A DNA stretch of 64,000 bases from Usitatibacter rugosus. Its GTDB lineage: Bacteria > Pseudomonadota > Gammaproteobacteria > Burkholderiales > Usitatibacteraceae. Positions within the stretch are counted from its first letter, which is position 1. Each line of letters starts with the position of its first letter. The stretch spans positions 3,255,419-3,319,418 of the forward strand of contig NZ_CP053069.1 of assembly GCF_013003965.1 (NCBI RefSeq). The letters are read 5' to 3'. A program made the position numbers and the translations under genes. Under the pieces are notes generated by a model, which saw only the letters and a program-made list of their open reading frames with translations, ran no database searches and was not told the DNA's origin. This document shows positions 44,886 through 53,848 of the stretch, piece by piece.

Positions 44886-46133
44886 ATGTCTTCCTTCTTC
44901 TTCATCATCCGCAACATGGCCGCGTGGGGCGTGGTCTTCGCCACCTCGCTCATCATGTGGAGCGCGTTCTCCCACAAATCGCCGCCCTGGTTCATCGTGA
45001 TCACGGGCCTGGGCGCGATCGCCTGGGCGATGGTGAGCGCGTTCTCGCATGTCCGGCGCGTGCGGCTCATCACGGACCGCACGGATTCCACCTCGTTCGC
45101 GAGCCGCCATCGCCGCCGCTTCGAGCTGCCGCTCGAGGCCGACGCCGCCTTCGATCTCGTGGACGCGACGATCCGCGAGCTGCCGTACGTGGAATCGTGC
45201 GAGAGCAGCCGGCCGAACCTGCGCGTGCGAGCGCGGGTCAAACGGATGGACCCGTACATGAGTAGCAAGAAGGGCGCGAAGGAAATGATGGGATCGTCCG
45301 GCGCCATCCGGAACCAGGTTCTCGCGACCGTCACGCCGGGCAGCGGCACGTGCAGCGTGATGGTGATCTGTGAGCCCGAGGGCGGGGCCTGGGTGGACTG
45401 GTTCCTCGTCGACGACGGCACCAACCTCGAGAACATGGAAGCGATCTCGCGCGCGATCACGCGGCGCACTTCCGAGCTTCGCAGGACAGAGCAGGAAAGC
45501 GCGCAGCAGACCGCCACCGAAAAAGAGCTCACGGTCGCGAAGCTCTCGCTGCTGCACGCGCAGGTGGAGCCGCACTTCCTCTACAACACGCTCGCCTCGG
45601 CGCAGTACCTCACGCGAAGCGACCCCGCCCGCGCCGACCAGATGCTGGGCCACCTCATCACGTACCTGCGCAGGTCGCTGCCGCGCACCGAGGACGCGCT
45701 CTCGACGATCGGCGACGAGCTCGAGCGGGCCGTGGCCTACCTCGAGATCCTCAAGATCCGCATGGGCGAGCGCCTCGACATGCAGGTGCAGGTCCCCGAC
45801 AACCTGAAGACCGTCCCGATGCCGGCGATGATGCTGCAGACCCTGGTCGAGAACGCGATCAAGCACGGCCTCGAGCCCGTCACGGGCGGCGGCACGGTGT
45901 GGGTGCTCGCGCGCGAGACCGATGGCAAGGTCGCGGTGACGGTGGCCGACGACGGGCGCGGGTTCCACGATGCGTCCGCGGGAACGGGCATCGGCCTCAA
46001 GAACGTCCGCGAGCGGCTGAAGCTCGCCTACGGGGATGCGGCGTCGTTCGCGATCGTGGCGAACTTCCCGAAGGGCGTGGCGGCGACGATCACCGTGCCG
46101 GCGCGCGGGCCTAGCGGGGGCGCGAATGCCTAA
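44886..46133 (+). CDS. LytS/YehU-type sensor histidine kinase
   Basis: 415 residues. Two N-terminal membrane helices (about 5-25 and 34-54), an intermediate domain of about 130 residues, then the His_kinase domain with the phospho-acceptor in HAQVEPHFLYNTLASAQYL and an ATPase N-box (LQTLVENAIKHGLEP) and G-box (DDGRGFHDASAGTGIGLKNV). Pairs with the overlapping LytTR regulator. Signal unknown; the membrane part is small, so stimulus may be within the membrane or cytoplasm. Confidence 0.93.
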   Translation: MSSFFFIIRNMAAWGVVFATSLIMWSAFSHKSPPWFIVITGLGAIAWAMVSAFSHVRRVRLITDRTDSTSFASRHRRRFELPLEADAAFDLVDATIRELPYVESCESSRPNLRVRARVKRMDPYMSSKKGAKEMMGSSGAIRNQVLATVTPGSGTCSVMVICEPEGGAWVDWFLVDDGTNLENMEAISRAITRRTSELRRTEQESAQQTATEKELTVAKLSLLHAQVEPHFLYNTLASAQYLTRSDPARADQMLGHLITYLRRSLPRTEDALSTIGDELERAVAYLEILKIRMGERLDMQVQVPDNLKTVPMPAMMLQTLVENAIKHGLEPVTGGGTVWVLARETDGKVAVTVADDGRGFHDASAGTGIGLKNVRERLKLAYGDAASFAIVANFPKGVAATITVPARGPSGGANA

Positions 46134-46896
46134 GGGAATCGTCGCCGAAGACGAAGCGCTGCTGCGCGACGAATTGCTCTCGCTCCTCGGACGCGCCTGG
46201 CCCGACCTCGAGATCGTCGCCACGTGCGAGGACGGCGGCACGGCATTGGAAGCGATCGAAGCGCACAAGCCCGACGTCGCCTTCCTCGACATCCGCATGC
46301 CGGGCCTCACGGGCCTCGAGGTCGCCGCGGCAACGGCAAGCGCCAGCCCGGGTACGCAGGTCGTATTCGTGACCGCGTACAACCAATATGCGATCGATGC
46401 CTTCGACCGCGGCGCCGTCGACTACCTGCTGAAGCCCATCGCGCCCGATCGCCTCGCGGCCACGGTGCAGCGCGTGCAGGCTCGCATCGCCTCGGGCATG
46501 AAGGATGGCGGCGAGCTCGCGGCGATCCTCGACCAGTTGCGCGCGCGCCTGCCCGCGACCAGCAAGGCGCCGCCCCTGGTGTGGATCACGGCCTCCGCGG
46601 GCAAGGAGACGCGCCTGATCCTCGTGGACGACATCGCCTACTTCCAGGCCGACAACAAATACACCGTGGTGATGACGAAGGACGGCGAGGCGCTCGTGCG
46701 AACGCCGATCCGCGAGCTGCTGGATGCGCTCGACCCGAACGTCTTCAAGCAGATCCATCGCTCCACGATCGTGAACATGAAGGCGATCTCCTCGATCGCG
46801 CGCGACGAATCGGGGCGCGGGACGCTCCGTCTTCGCAACCGGCCCGAGACGTTGCCGGTATCCCTCACCTTCATGCCCCTCTTCAAGAACATGTAG
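46126..46896 (+). CDS. LytTR-family response regulator
   Basis: 256 residues; ATG 46126 overlaps the kinase stop by 8 bases. Receiver domain with Asp55 (FLDIRMPGLTGLE), Thr/Lys residues (VTAYNQY, LLKPI). C-terminal LytTR DNA-binding domain (DIAYFQADNKYTVVMTKDGE; FKQIHRSTIVNM). Targets unknown. A perfect GGGTCAG palindrome follows the stop. Confidence 0.94.
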   Translation: MPKGIVAEDEALLRDELLSLLGRAWPDLEIVATCEDGGTALEAIEAHKPDVAFLDIRMPGLTGLEVAAATASASPGTQVVFVTAYNQYAIDAFDRGAVDYLLKPIAPDRLAATVQRVQARIASGMKDGGELAAILDQLRARLPATSKAPPLVWITASAGKETRLILVDDIAYFQADNKYTVVMTKDGEALVRTPIRELLDALDPNVFKQIHRSTIVNMKAISSIARDESGRGTLRLRNRPETLPVSLTFMPLFKNM

Positions 46897-46898
46897 GA

Positions 46899-46953
46899 AA
46901 TAAATGGGGTCAGACCCTTTATTCGACGAATAAAGGGTCTGACCCTATTTACT
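46899..46953. repeat. GGGTCAGACCC-type palindrome between convergent genes
   Basis: Arms AATAAATGGGGTCAGACCCT (from 46899) and its complement ending 46953, with CTTTATTCG/CGAATAAAG joining the centre. The stop of the minus-strand hydrolase (46949-46951) lies in the right arm. Probably a shared transcription end. Confidence 0.9.
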
Positions 46954-47623
46954 TCATCCACTCCATCAAAGCATCCAGCAGTTCTGCCAGCACCTCGGAA
47001 TCCTTGCGTCCTGTTCTCGCCGGCACATGGAACGAGTGATCGGCGTCGGCGAAGAGCTTCAACGACGCCCGCTCGCCCAGGCGCTTCACCACCGGCGTGA
47101 GGAGCTCGAGCTCGGCCAGCTCGTCGCGAGTGCCCTGGAGGAAGAGCATCGGGATGTCGACGTCGAAGAGGTGCGCCGCGCGTTCGTCGGAGGGCTTGCC
47201 GGGTGCGTGCAACGGAAAGCCGATGAAGGCGAGGCCTTCGACATCGCGCAGCGCCCCCGAGGCCTGGGCCTGCGAGGTCATGCGCCCCCCGAAGGATTTT
47301 CCACCCGCGAAGAGCGCGGCCTTGGGAAGACGCTTGCCCGCCTCCATCACGGCGGCGCGTACCGTGGCCTGCGCGACCTTCGGCGTGTCCGGCCGCTTCG
47401 AGCCCTGCTCCATGTACGGGAACTGGTAGCGCAACGTGGCGACACCGCGATCGGCGAGGCCGCTCGCCACCGAGGCCATGAAGGGATGCGCCATCCCCGC
47501 GCCGGCGCCGTGAGCCAGCACGTAGCAGATGCCCGCCTTCGCCGGAACCTGCAGCAGGCCCGAGACGGTGCGCGTGTCGTCCACCACGATCGTGACGCCG
47601 GTGGCGGCGACGGCCGTCGTCAT
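46949..47623 (-). CDS. KANL/dienelactone-hydrolase-like alpha/beta hydrolase
   Basis: 224 residues from ATG 47623, which overlaps the stop of the DUF72 gene (ATGA). YVLAHGAGAGMAHPFMASVA and GGKSFGGRMTSQAQA (nucleophile Ser) fit the KANL3/Tex30-like hydrolase group; acid in LQGTRDELAEL and His in DADHSFHVPARTG. Substrate unknown. C-terminal MEWMK and stop reach into the palindrome. Confidence 0.86.
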   Translation of the reverse strand: MTTAVAATGVTIVVDDTRTVSGLLQVPAKAGICYVLAHGAGAGMAHPFMASVASGLADRGVATLRYQFPYMEQGSKRPDTPKVAQATVRAAVMEAGKRLPKAALFAGGKSFGGRMTSQAQASGALRDVEGLAFIGFPLHAPGKPSDERAAHLFDVDIPMLFLQGTRDELAELELLTPVVKRLGERASLKLFADADHSFHVPARTGRKDSEVLAELLDALMEWMK

Positions 47624-48321
47624 TTCGCGGCGATGTCCATGAGCTTCCGTGCGTATCCCGGCGCCGTGGGCTCGTGCATGAAGTACACGAACACTTCGCG
47701 CCAGCCGGTCTTCTCGAGGCGCTGGGCCCAGGTCTCGAGATCCTCGTCCGTGTACTCCTCGAGCCGCAGCCGTACGTAGCCCCAGGGCGCGGTCTCCACG
47801 AGGGGCGGCGGCGCATTGTCCTCGCGCTCCGAGTGGCAGAGGGAAGCGCCCTTCGCCTTCAGCAGCGCGTACACCTCGTCGGAGAACCACGTGTCATTGC
47901 GAAACTCGAAGGCCGCCTGGTGGTTCGCGGGCAGGCAGGCGAGGAAAGCCTCGAGCCGCGGCACGTCTTTCTTCAGGTTGGGAGGGAGCTGGAACAGCAC
48001 CGCACCCAGCTTGCCTTCCAGCGCCGTGAGGTTCGCATAAAGAAACCCCACCGACTCCTCGCACGACGCGACATTCAACCGCGAGATGTGCGTGATGCGC
48101 TTGGGGGCCTTGATCGCGAAACGGAAGTCCTTCGGCACCGTGCCCGCCCACGACTCGAGCACCGATACCTTCGGCATGCGGTAGAAGGTGTTGTTGATCT
48201 CGACCGTGGGCAGCCGCTCCGAATAGAACGCGAGCATCTCCTCGGCCTTCATCTTCTCGGGGTAGAACGGGCCTTTCCACTCCTTGAAGGAGTACCCGCT
48301 CGCGCCGGCCCAAAGTTTCAT
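47620..48321 (-). CDS. DUF72 family protein (YecE-like)
   Basis: 233 residues from ATG 48321. KLWAGASGYSFKEWKGPFYP, ERLPTVEINNTFYRMP and a late EVFVYFMHEP are the DUF72 hallmarks; TIM-barrel fold with structural resemblance to endonuclease IV, but no proven activity. It is divergent from ligD by only 37 bases, a pairing worth noting because a nuclease-like fold could fit DNA repair (inference). Confidence 0.92.
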   Translation of the reverse strand: MKLWAGASGYSFKEWKGPFYPEKMKAEEMLAFYSERLPTVEINNTFYRMPKVSVLESWAGTVPKDFRFAIKAPKRITHISRLNVASCEESVGFLYANLTALEGKLGAVLFQLPPNLKKDVPRLEAFLACLPANHQAAFEFRNDTWFSDEVYALLKAKGASLCHSEREDNAPPPLVETAPWGYVRLRLEEYTDEDLETWAQRLEKTGWREVFVYFMHEPTAPGYARKLMDIAAK

Positions 48322-48358
48322 CGGTGCTCCCTGGTCGTTGCCCCTTAGAATCGGGCTC

Positions 48359-51091
48359 ATGGCGAAAGACAGCCTGCGCGAATACTCCGCGAAGCGCACG
48401 TTCACCGCAACGCCCGAGCCGCCCGCCGCCATCGCCGAGGGCCGCGGCGGTCCGCTGCTCTTCGTCGTCCAGCAACACCGAGCCTCACGGCTGCACTACG
48501 ACTTCCGCCTCGAATGCGACGGCGTCCTCAAGTCCTGGGCGGTCCCCAAGGGGCCGTCTCTGGACACTAACGAGAAGCGCCTCGCGGTGCAAACAGAGGA
48601 TCACCCCTTTGGTTACGCTTCCTTCGAGGGCGTGATCCCCCCGGGGCAATACGGGGCCGGCGAGGTGATCGTGTGGGACTGCGGCGTGTACTCGCCCGAC
48701 GAGGGCGCCACCTGGTACCACGACCGCGCGGGCGCCGAGCGCGAAGTGCTCGACGGCCTGGCGAAGGGGAAGCTCTCCTTCACGCTGCGCGGCGAAAAGC
48801 TGAAAGGCTCCTTCGCACTGGTGAAGACGAAGGAAGCGAAGCAGTGGCTGTTGATCAAGCATCGCGACCGCTTCGTGACCGCGGACGACGTGACGCAGCA
48901 GGACCGCTCGGTGCTCTCCGGCATCGCGGTATCCGAGATGAAGACGGTGCCCGCGGGCAAGAGGCTTCCCGCCGTGCAGCTCGTTCCCAATGGCGAGGTG
49001 GTGCCGATGCCTGCGGTGGCGAAGCTGGCCCCCATGCTGGCGGAGTCGGCCGACAAGGCCTTCAACAAGCCCGACTGGATGTGGGAGCCAAAGCTGGACG
49101 GCTATCGCGTGCTCGCGTTCATCGGCGAGGATGGCGTGAGACTGCGCTCGCGCCGCGGGATCGACTATGCCGCGAATTTTCCCGCGCTTGCCGCGGAGCT
49201 CGGCAAGCAACAGGCGGTCAACGGCATGGTGCTCGACGGCGAGATCGTGGCCTTCGATTCCAACGCACGCCCCTCCTTCGGCGCACTGCAGGAACGCGCG
49301 CAGCTGAAGACCGCGAGCGAGATCGCCGCCGCGGACCGCGACATGCCGGTCGTGTTCTTCGCATTCGACATGCCCTGGTTCGCCGGCATCGACCTTCGTG
49401 CCGTGCCGTATCGCGAGCGGCGCCGCTATCTCGCGCAGTGCATCCTGCCCTCGCCGCGCGTGCAGCTCGTGCATGCGGTGGACGATGGCATCGCGCTGAA
49501 CGAGGCGGCGATCTCCGCGGGCTTCGAGGGCGTGATCGGCAAGCGGAAGGAGAGCCGCTACGAATCGGGCAAGCGCTCGCAGTCGTGGCTGAAGGTGAAG
49601 CCCACGCAGACCGGCGACTTCGTGATCGGCGGCTACACCAAGGGGAAGGGCTCGCGGGGCGAGCTGGGCGCCCTCATCGTCGGCTACTGGGAAGGAAAGA
49701 AGCTGCATTTCGCTTCCGGCGTCGGCTCCGGCTTCGACGACCGCACGCTCGCCGCCGTGCTCGCGCGCATCAAGCCCCTCGAGCGCAAGACGATGCCCTT
49801 CGCCGAGAAGCCGGAATTGATGAATGGCGGCGTTCCGATCTGGGTGGAGCCCACGAACGTCGCCGAAGTGGAGTTCCAGAGCTGGACCGACGACGGCCAC
49901 CTGCGCGCGCCCATCTTCCTTCGCCTGCGCGACGACCTCGACGCGAAGAAGGTCAAGAAGCCCGAGTTCAGGTCCACCCCAATAAAGGGGTCAGACCACG
50001 TTATTGAACCAACAATAAAGTGGTCTGACCCCTTTATTGGGGACGTGGTGAAACAACTGGAGGAGAAGAAGAAAGACCTCGTGCTCGTGGTCGGCAAGGA
50101 CCGCATCAAGGTCACGAACCTCGACCGCGTGTACTGGCCCGAGGACAAGGCGTTGAAGCAGCCGGCGCTGACGAAGCGGGATCTGCTGAGATACTTCGCG
50201 CGCGTCTCGCCGTTCATCCTGCCGCACCTGAGGGACCGGCCGCTCACGATGATCCGCATGCCCGACGGCATCCGCGGCCAGCGGTTCTTCCAGAAGCATT
50301 GGGAGCAGGAGAAGCCCGCGTTCGTGGAGAAGATCCGCGTGTTCTCGGGCAGCAAGGACGAACAGCACGATTACCTCCTGTGCAACAACCTGCCCACGCT
50401 GCTGTGGCTCGCGCAGTCGGGCACGCTCGAATTCCACGTGTGGCATTCGCGCTCCAATCCCGGCCTGGACGCGAAGATGCAGGCCTCCGATTTCGATTCG
50501 TCGCTCGAAGCGCTCGAGAGCTCCGTCCTCAACTTTCCCGACTACGTCGTCTTCGACCTCGATCCCTACATCTACTCGGGCCAGGAATCGAAGGGCGCGG
50601 AGCCGGAGCTGAACACCGTCGCGTTCGAGAAGGGCAAGGAGGTCGCGTTCTGGCTGAAGGAGCTGCTGAACACGATGTCGCTGAATCCCATCGTGAAGAC
50701 TTCGGGCAAGACGGGGCTCCACATCTTCGTGCCCATCAAGCGGACGATCGACTTCGATGCCGCGCGCCACGTCTCCGAGCTCGTGGGCCGGCACCTGATG
50801 AAGCAGCACCCGAAGGACATCACGCTCGAGTGGAGCATCCCGAAGCGCACCGGGAAGATCTTCATGGACTACAACATGAACGTCCGCGGCAAGACGCTCA
50901 ACGTCGCGTATTCCCCGCGCGGCGAGCCGGGTGCGCCGGTTTCGATGCCGCTCACGTGGGAAGAGCTCGCCAATGCGCACCCGCTCGACTTCCGGCTCAC
51001 CAATGCGATGGATCGCCTGGTCGAAACCGGGGATCGCTGGCACGACGCGCTCACGATCAAGCAGAGCCTGGAGCGGGCGCTCAAGAAGTAG
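48359..51091 (+). CDS. ligD: ATP-dependent DNA ligase D (NHEJ), with an in-frame palindromic repeat insertion
   Basis: 910 residues. ATG 48359 (MAKDSLREYSAKRTF). Domain order: 3'-phosphoesterase (about 1-200; RLHYDFRLE with His46), ligase (about 225-530; Lys245 in EPKLDGYR is the AMP-accepting residue) and PrimPol-type polymerase (about 565-860; VVFDLDPYIYSG with catalytic acids). It rejoins double-strand breaks with Ku. Codons 540-562 come from a 66-base GGGGTCAG palindrome; the inserted residues (TPIKGSDHVIEP and KWSDPFIG) have no place in the family and fall in the linker between ligase and polymerase. The frame is preserved, so the protein is probably functional. Confidence 0.95.
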   Translation: MAKDSLREYSAKRTFTATPEPPAAIAEGRGGPLLFVVQQHRASRLHYDFRLECDGVLKSWAVPKGPSLDTNEKRLAVQTEDHPFGYASFEGVIPPGQYGAGEVIVWDCGVYSPDEGATWYHDRAGAEREVLDGLAKGKLSFTLRGEKLKGSFALVKTKEAKQWLLIKHRDRFVTADDVTQQDRSVLSGIAVSEMKTVPAGKRLPAVQLVPNGEVVPMPAVAKLAPMLAESADKAFNKPDWMWEPKLDGYRVLAFIGEDGVRLRSRRGIDYAANFPALAAELGKQQAVNGMVLDGEIVAFDSNARPSFGALQERAQLKTASEIAAADRDMPVVFFAFDMPWFAGIDLRAVPYRERRRYLAQCILPSPRVQLVHAVDDGIALNEAAISAGFEGVIGKRKESRYESGKRSQSWLKVKPTQTGDFVIGGYTKGKGSRGELGALIVGYWEGKKLHFASGVGSGFDDRTLAAVLARIKPLERKTMPFAEKPELMNGGVPIWVEPTNVAEVEFQSWTDDGHLRAPIFLRLRDDLDAKKVKKPEFRSTPIKGSDHVIEPTIKWSDPFIGDVVKQLEEKKKDLVLVVGKDRIKVTNLDRVYWPEDKALKQPALTKRDLLRYFARVSPFILPHLRDRPLTMIRMPDGIRGQRFFQKHWEQEKPAFVEKIRVFSGSKDEQHDYLLCNNLPTLLWLAQSGTLEFHVWHSRSNPGLDAKMQASDFDSSLEALESSVLNFPDYVVFDLDPYIYSGQESKGAEPELNTVAFEKGKEVAFWLKELLNTMSLNPIVKTSGKTGLHIFVPIKRTIDFDAARHVSELVGRHLMKQHPKDITLEWSIPKRTGKIFMDYNMNVRGKTLNVAYSPRGEPGAPVSMPLTWEELANAHPLDFRLTNAMDRLVETGDRWHDALTIKQSLERALKK
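49977..50042. repeat. GGGGTCAG-type palindrome inside ligD coding sequence
   Basis: Arms of 30 bases with a single mismatch: CCCCAATAAAGGGGTCAGAC onward, six-base loop AACCAA, then the reverse complement ending GACCCCTTTATTGGGG. Length 66 is exactly 22 codons, with no stop in the reading frame. Only member of the family in the window that interrupts a gene. Confidence 0.95.
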
Positions 51092-51189
51092 GCAAAAGTT
51101 ACGCGAAGTAACGCTCGTAGACCTATGATTTGCAAGTTCTTTTAGAGGCGAGTAGGCTTACCGGTCCTGAGGTGCCCAAGGGGCCTGCC

Positions 51190-52101
51190 ATGGCTGCACG
51201 ATCGATCGCGTCGTTGACCGTTTCATTCGGGCTGGTCTCCATCCCGGTGAAGCTCTATTCCGCCACGGAAGCGAGCAAGGCCATCTCGTTCAACATGCTG
51301 CACAAGACGTGCGGCTCGCGCCTGAAGCAGCAGTACCTCTGCATCAAGGAGGAGATCCCCGTCGCGCGCGAGGACATGGTCAAGGGCTTCGAATTCGCCA
51401 AGGACCAGTACGTGATGTTCACGCCCGAGGAGCTGAAGGCCATGGAAGAGGCCGGCACGGGCACGGCGGACATCACGGAGTTCGTGCCGATCGAGCAGAT
51501 CGATCCGGTCTACTTCGACAAGGCCTACTACATCGCGCCCGACAAGGGCGGCAACAAGCCGTACGCCCTGCTCGCCAAGGCGCTGCGAGATTCCAACCGC
51601 TGCGCCCTCGGCCGCTGGGCCGCGCGCGGCAAGCAATACATCGTGATGATCCGCCCGGTGGACGAGGGCCTCGTCATGCAGCAGCTCCTCTACGCGGAGG
51701 AGGTCCGCTCCATCAAGGAGATCGAGATCCCCGACACGCCGGTGAAGGACGCGGAGCTCAAGCTCGCCAAGCAGCTCATCGACGCGCAGTCCGTCGACAC
51801 CTTCGATCCGACGTCGTACACCGATGAAGTCGCGGCCCGCATCCGTGCCGCGGTGGAGCAGAAGGTCGAGGGCCAGGAGATCACGATGGCCGAGGCGCCC
51901 GAAGGTGGCGGCGGCCAGGTGATCGACCTGATGGAGGCGCTTCGCGCAAGCCTCGAGAAGCGCGCCGCGGGTCCCGCGAAGGCGAAGCCCGCCGCCGTGG
52001 CCGAGGTGAAGGAAGCCAAGGCCGGCGCTCGCAAGCCGCCGAAGAAGGCCGAAGCCGAAACGGCCACCGCAGCCCCCGCCGCGAAGCGCAAGAAAGCCTG
52101 A
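51190..52101 (+). CDS. ku: Ku DNA end-binding protein
   Basis: 303 residues. ATG 51190. Bacterial Ku core is clear: IASLTVSFGLVSIPVKLYSA, HKTCGSRLKQQYLC, KGFEFAKDQYVMFTPEELKA, FDPTSYTDEVAARIRAAVEQ. Homodimeric ring that loads on double-strand ends and recruits LigD. The last about 40 residues are Lys/Ala-rich (KPPKKAEAETATAA), the variable basic tail that aids DNA binding in other species. Follows ligD by 98 bases, same direction. Confidence 0.96.
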   Translation: MAARSIASLTVSFGLVSIPVKLYSATEASKAISFNMLHKTCGSRLKQQYLCIKEEIPVAREDMVKGFEFAKDQYVMFTPEELKAMEEAGTGTADITEFVPIEQIDPVYFDKAYYIAPDKGGNKPYALLAKALRDSNRCALGRWAARGKQYIVMIRPVDEGLVMQQLLYAEEVRSIKEIEIPDTPVKDAELKLAKQLIDAQSVDTFDPTSYTDEVAARIRAAVEQKVEGQEITMAEAPEGGGGQVIDLMEALRASLEKRAAGPAKAKPAAVAEVKEAKAGARKPPKKAEAETATAAPAAKRKKA

Positions 52102-52102
52102 C

Positions 52103-52208
52103 GAATAAAGGGACCAGAACAAAACCCGGGTCAGAGTGGAGTTTTCGGCGCGTAACGCGACAGGGAAAACTCCACTCTGACCCGGGTTTTGTTCTGGCCC
52201 CTTTATTC
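52103..52208. repeat. Long palindromic element with GGGTCAGAGTGG core
   Basis: Arms of 44 bases at 52103-52146 and 52165-52208 (GAATAAAGGGACCAGAAC, AAAACCCGGGTCAGAGTGG) match with one mismatch; centre CGCGTAACGCG also folds. Begins right after the ku stop TGA as TGACGAATAAAGGG, the same junction as at 63665. Longest intergenic GGGTCAG variant in the window. Confidence 0.92.
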
Positions 52209-52216
52209 TTGGTTCC

Positions 52217-53071
52217 ATGAGACCGCTCACGCAAACGTATGGGATGCCGGAGGTGGAGAAGCTGCTCCGCCTTCCGCGCACCACGATCCGCGCGCTCATC
52301 GATGCGGGGTTCGTGACGCCGACGCGCGGTGAGCGTAACGCGATGCGATTCTCGTTCCAGGACCTCATCGTCCTGCGCACCGCCCAGTCCCTCGTCGATT
52401 CCAAAGTCCCGCAACGCCGCATCGTGAAAGCGTTGAAGGGGCTACGCGCGAGCCTCCCCGCATCGATGCCGCTCTCGGGTCTCAGCATCGGAGCCGAAGG
52501 CGACAAGGTCGTCGTTCGCGAAGGCCGCAAGCGCTGGCAGGCGGATTCCGGGCAGTACCTCCTCGGCTTCGAAGGCGACCCGGAAGCCGGAACGCTGGGC
52601 GTGGTCGAGCGCAAGCCCGAGCTCGCCGGAGCCGTGGCGGAAGTCGTCGAGGGCGACCTCGATCCCGCCGAGGACTGGTATGCGACCGCAGTCTCCATGG
52701 AAGCCGAAGGCAACACGGAAGGTGCGGTCCGTGCCTATGGAAGAGCGATCGCATCGAACCAACGCCACGCCGACGCCTACCTCAACCTCGGCCGCCTGCT
52801 GCACGAGATCGGATATCTCCCCGAGGCCGAGAAGATCTACCGCGTCGGCGTGAAGGCTTGCCCGGCCGTGGCGCTGATCCAGTACAACCTCGGCGTGTTG
52901 ATGGAAGATCGCCGCCGCCGCCCCGAAGCGATCGCCGCGTACCTTGGTGCGTTGAAGATCGATCCGAACCTCGCGGACGGCCACTACAACATCGCGCTCC
53001 TCTACGAAGCCGTGGGCAAGGACCGCGAGGCGATCCGCCACATGGCCCACTACCGCAAGCTGGTCCGCTAG
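52217..53071 (+). CDS. MerR-type HTH protein with TPR repeats
   Basis: 284 residues. N-terminal MerR-like winged helix (YGMPEVEKLLRLPRTTIRAL, GFVTPTRGERNAMRFSFQDL), a linker of about 60 residues, then three or four TPR units from residue 150 (AEDWYATAVSMEAEGNTEGA; ADAYLNLGRLLHEIGYLPEA; ADGHYNIALLYEAVGKDREA). A DNA-binding protein with a protein-interaction half. Located directly downstream of ku; role in end joining is only suggested by position. Start ATG 52217, 9 bases after the palindrome, so its promoter may lie in the repeat. Confidence 0.85.
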   Translation: MRPLTQTYGMPEVEKLLRLPRTTIRALIDAGFVTPTRGERNAMRFSFQDLIVLRTAQSLVDSKVPQRRIVKALKGLRASLPASMPLSGLSIGAEGDKVVVREGRKRWQADSGQYLLGFEGDPEAGTLGVVERKPELAGAVAEVVEGDLDPAEDWYATAVSMEAEGNTEGAVRAYGRAIASNQRHADAYLNLGRLLHEIGYLPEAEKIYRVGVKACPAVALIQYNLGVLMEDRRRRPEAIAAYLGALKIDPNLADGHYNIALLYEAVGKDREAIRHMAHYRKLVR

Positions 53072-53072
53072 C

Positions 53073-53825
53073 GTGTCGGCGATCAGCGTCTCCGAGCAGC
53101 AGGGCGTCCGCTACCTGCACTTCGGCTCCGCGCTCGTGCAGGGCGCGATGCGCATCGCCCGCCCCTACGGCCTCGAGCTCGAGTACACGCGCGACATGAT
53201 GCTGCCGCTGATGCTGCGCGGCTCCGCCCGCTGGCCCGCGAGCGTGCTGCAGATCGGCCTGGGCTCGGCGTCGATCACGAAGTTCCTGCACAAGCATCGC
53301 CCCGAAACGCGCCTCGTCGTGGTCGAGCTGCGCGAGGACGTGCTCGCCGTATCGCGCCAGTACTTCAAGCTGCCGGACGAATCGCCGATGCTTCGCATCG
53401 AGATCGCCGACGGCTTCGACTACCTCGCAAGGCAGAGAAAGCCCTTCGACTGGATCATCGTCGACGGCTTCGACGGCGACGGTCACGCGGGAGCCCTCGA
53501 CTCCGCGCCCTTCTATCACAACGCCCGCGCCCACCTCACCGCGAACGGCATGATCTCCGTGAACCTCGTCGGCCCGCGCCTGAAGCAGAAGACCGCGCGC
53601 GAGCGGATCGCCCACGCTTTCGAAAACCGGATGATCACCACCGAGCGCGAAGGCGACGCGAACCTCATTCTCGTCGCGGCGCTCGGCGAGCCGATCGAGG
53701 TGCGCATGCTCAAGTTGCGGACCGCGGGCGCCGCGCTGCAGAAGGAAACCGGCGTGGATTTCGGGGCCACCGTGGAACGCGCGCTGGGGAAGCGCGCAAC
53801 ATCCGGAGAGCCGCTGAAGCTGTGA
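53073..53825 (+). CDS. Spermidine synthase-like SAM-binding methyltransferase-fold protein
   Basis: 250 residues from GTG 53073, one base after the previous stop. LQIGLGSASITKFLHKHRPE is the SAM/dcSAM-binding glycine motif; VVELREDVLAVSRQYFKLP, ADGFDYLARQ and WIIVDGFDGDGHAGALDSAP follow the spermidine synthase pattern. Without the N-terminal beta domain of true SpeE, so it may be a polyamine aminopropyltransferase paralogue of unknown substrate. Confidence 0.83.
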   Translation: MSAISVSEQQGVRYLHFGSALVQGAMRIARPYGLELEYTRDMMLPLMLRGSARWPASVLQIGLGSASITKFLHKHRPETRLVVVELREDVLAVSRQYFKLPDESPMLRIEIADGFDYLARQRKPFDWIIVDGFDGDGHAGALDSAPFYHNARAHLTANGMISVNLVGPRLKQKTARERIAHAFENRMITTEREGDANLILVAALGEPIEVRMLKLRTAGAALQKETGVDFGATVERALGKRATSGEPLKL

Positions 53826-53848
53826 CGCCTTCGACTCGCGACGAAGGT

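Noticed and set aside
48284..48358. Upstream extension of ligD starting MKEYPLAPAQS
   Set aside because: It overlaps the divergent DUF72 start, and MAKDSLREYSAKRTF is the natural family N-terminus.
51094..51120. GTTACGCGAAGTAAC inverted repeat after ligD as terminator
   Set aside because: Five-base arms and no T-run; too weak to call.
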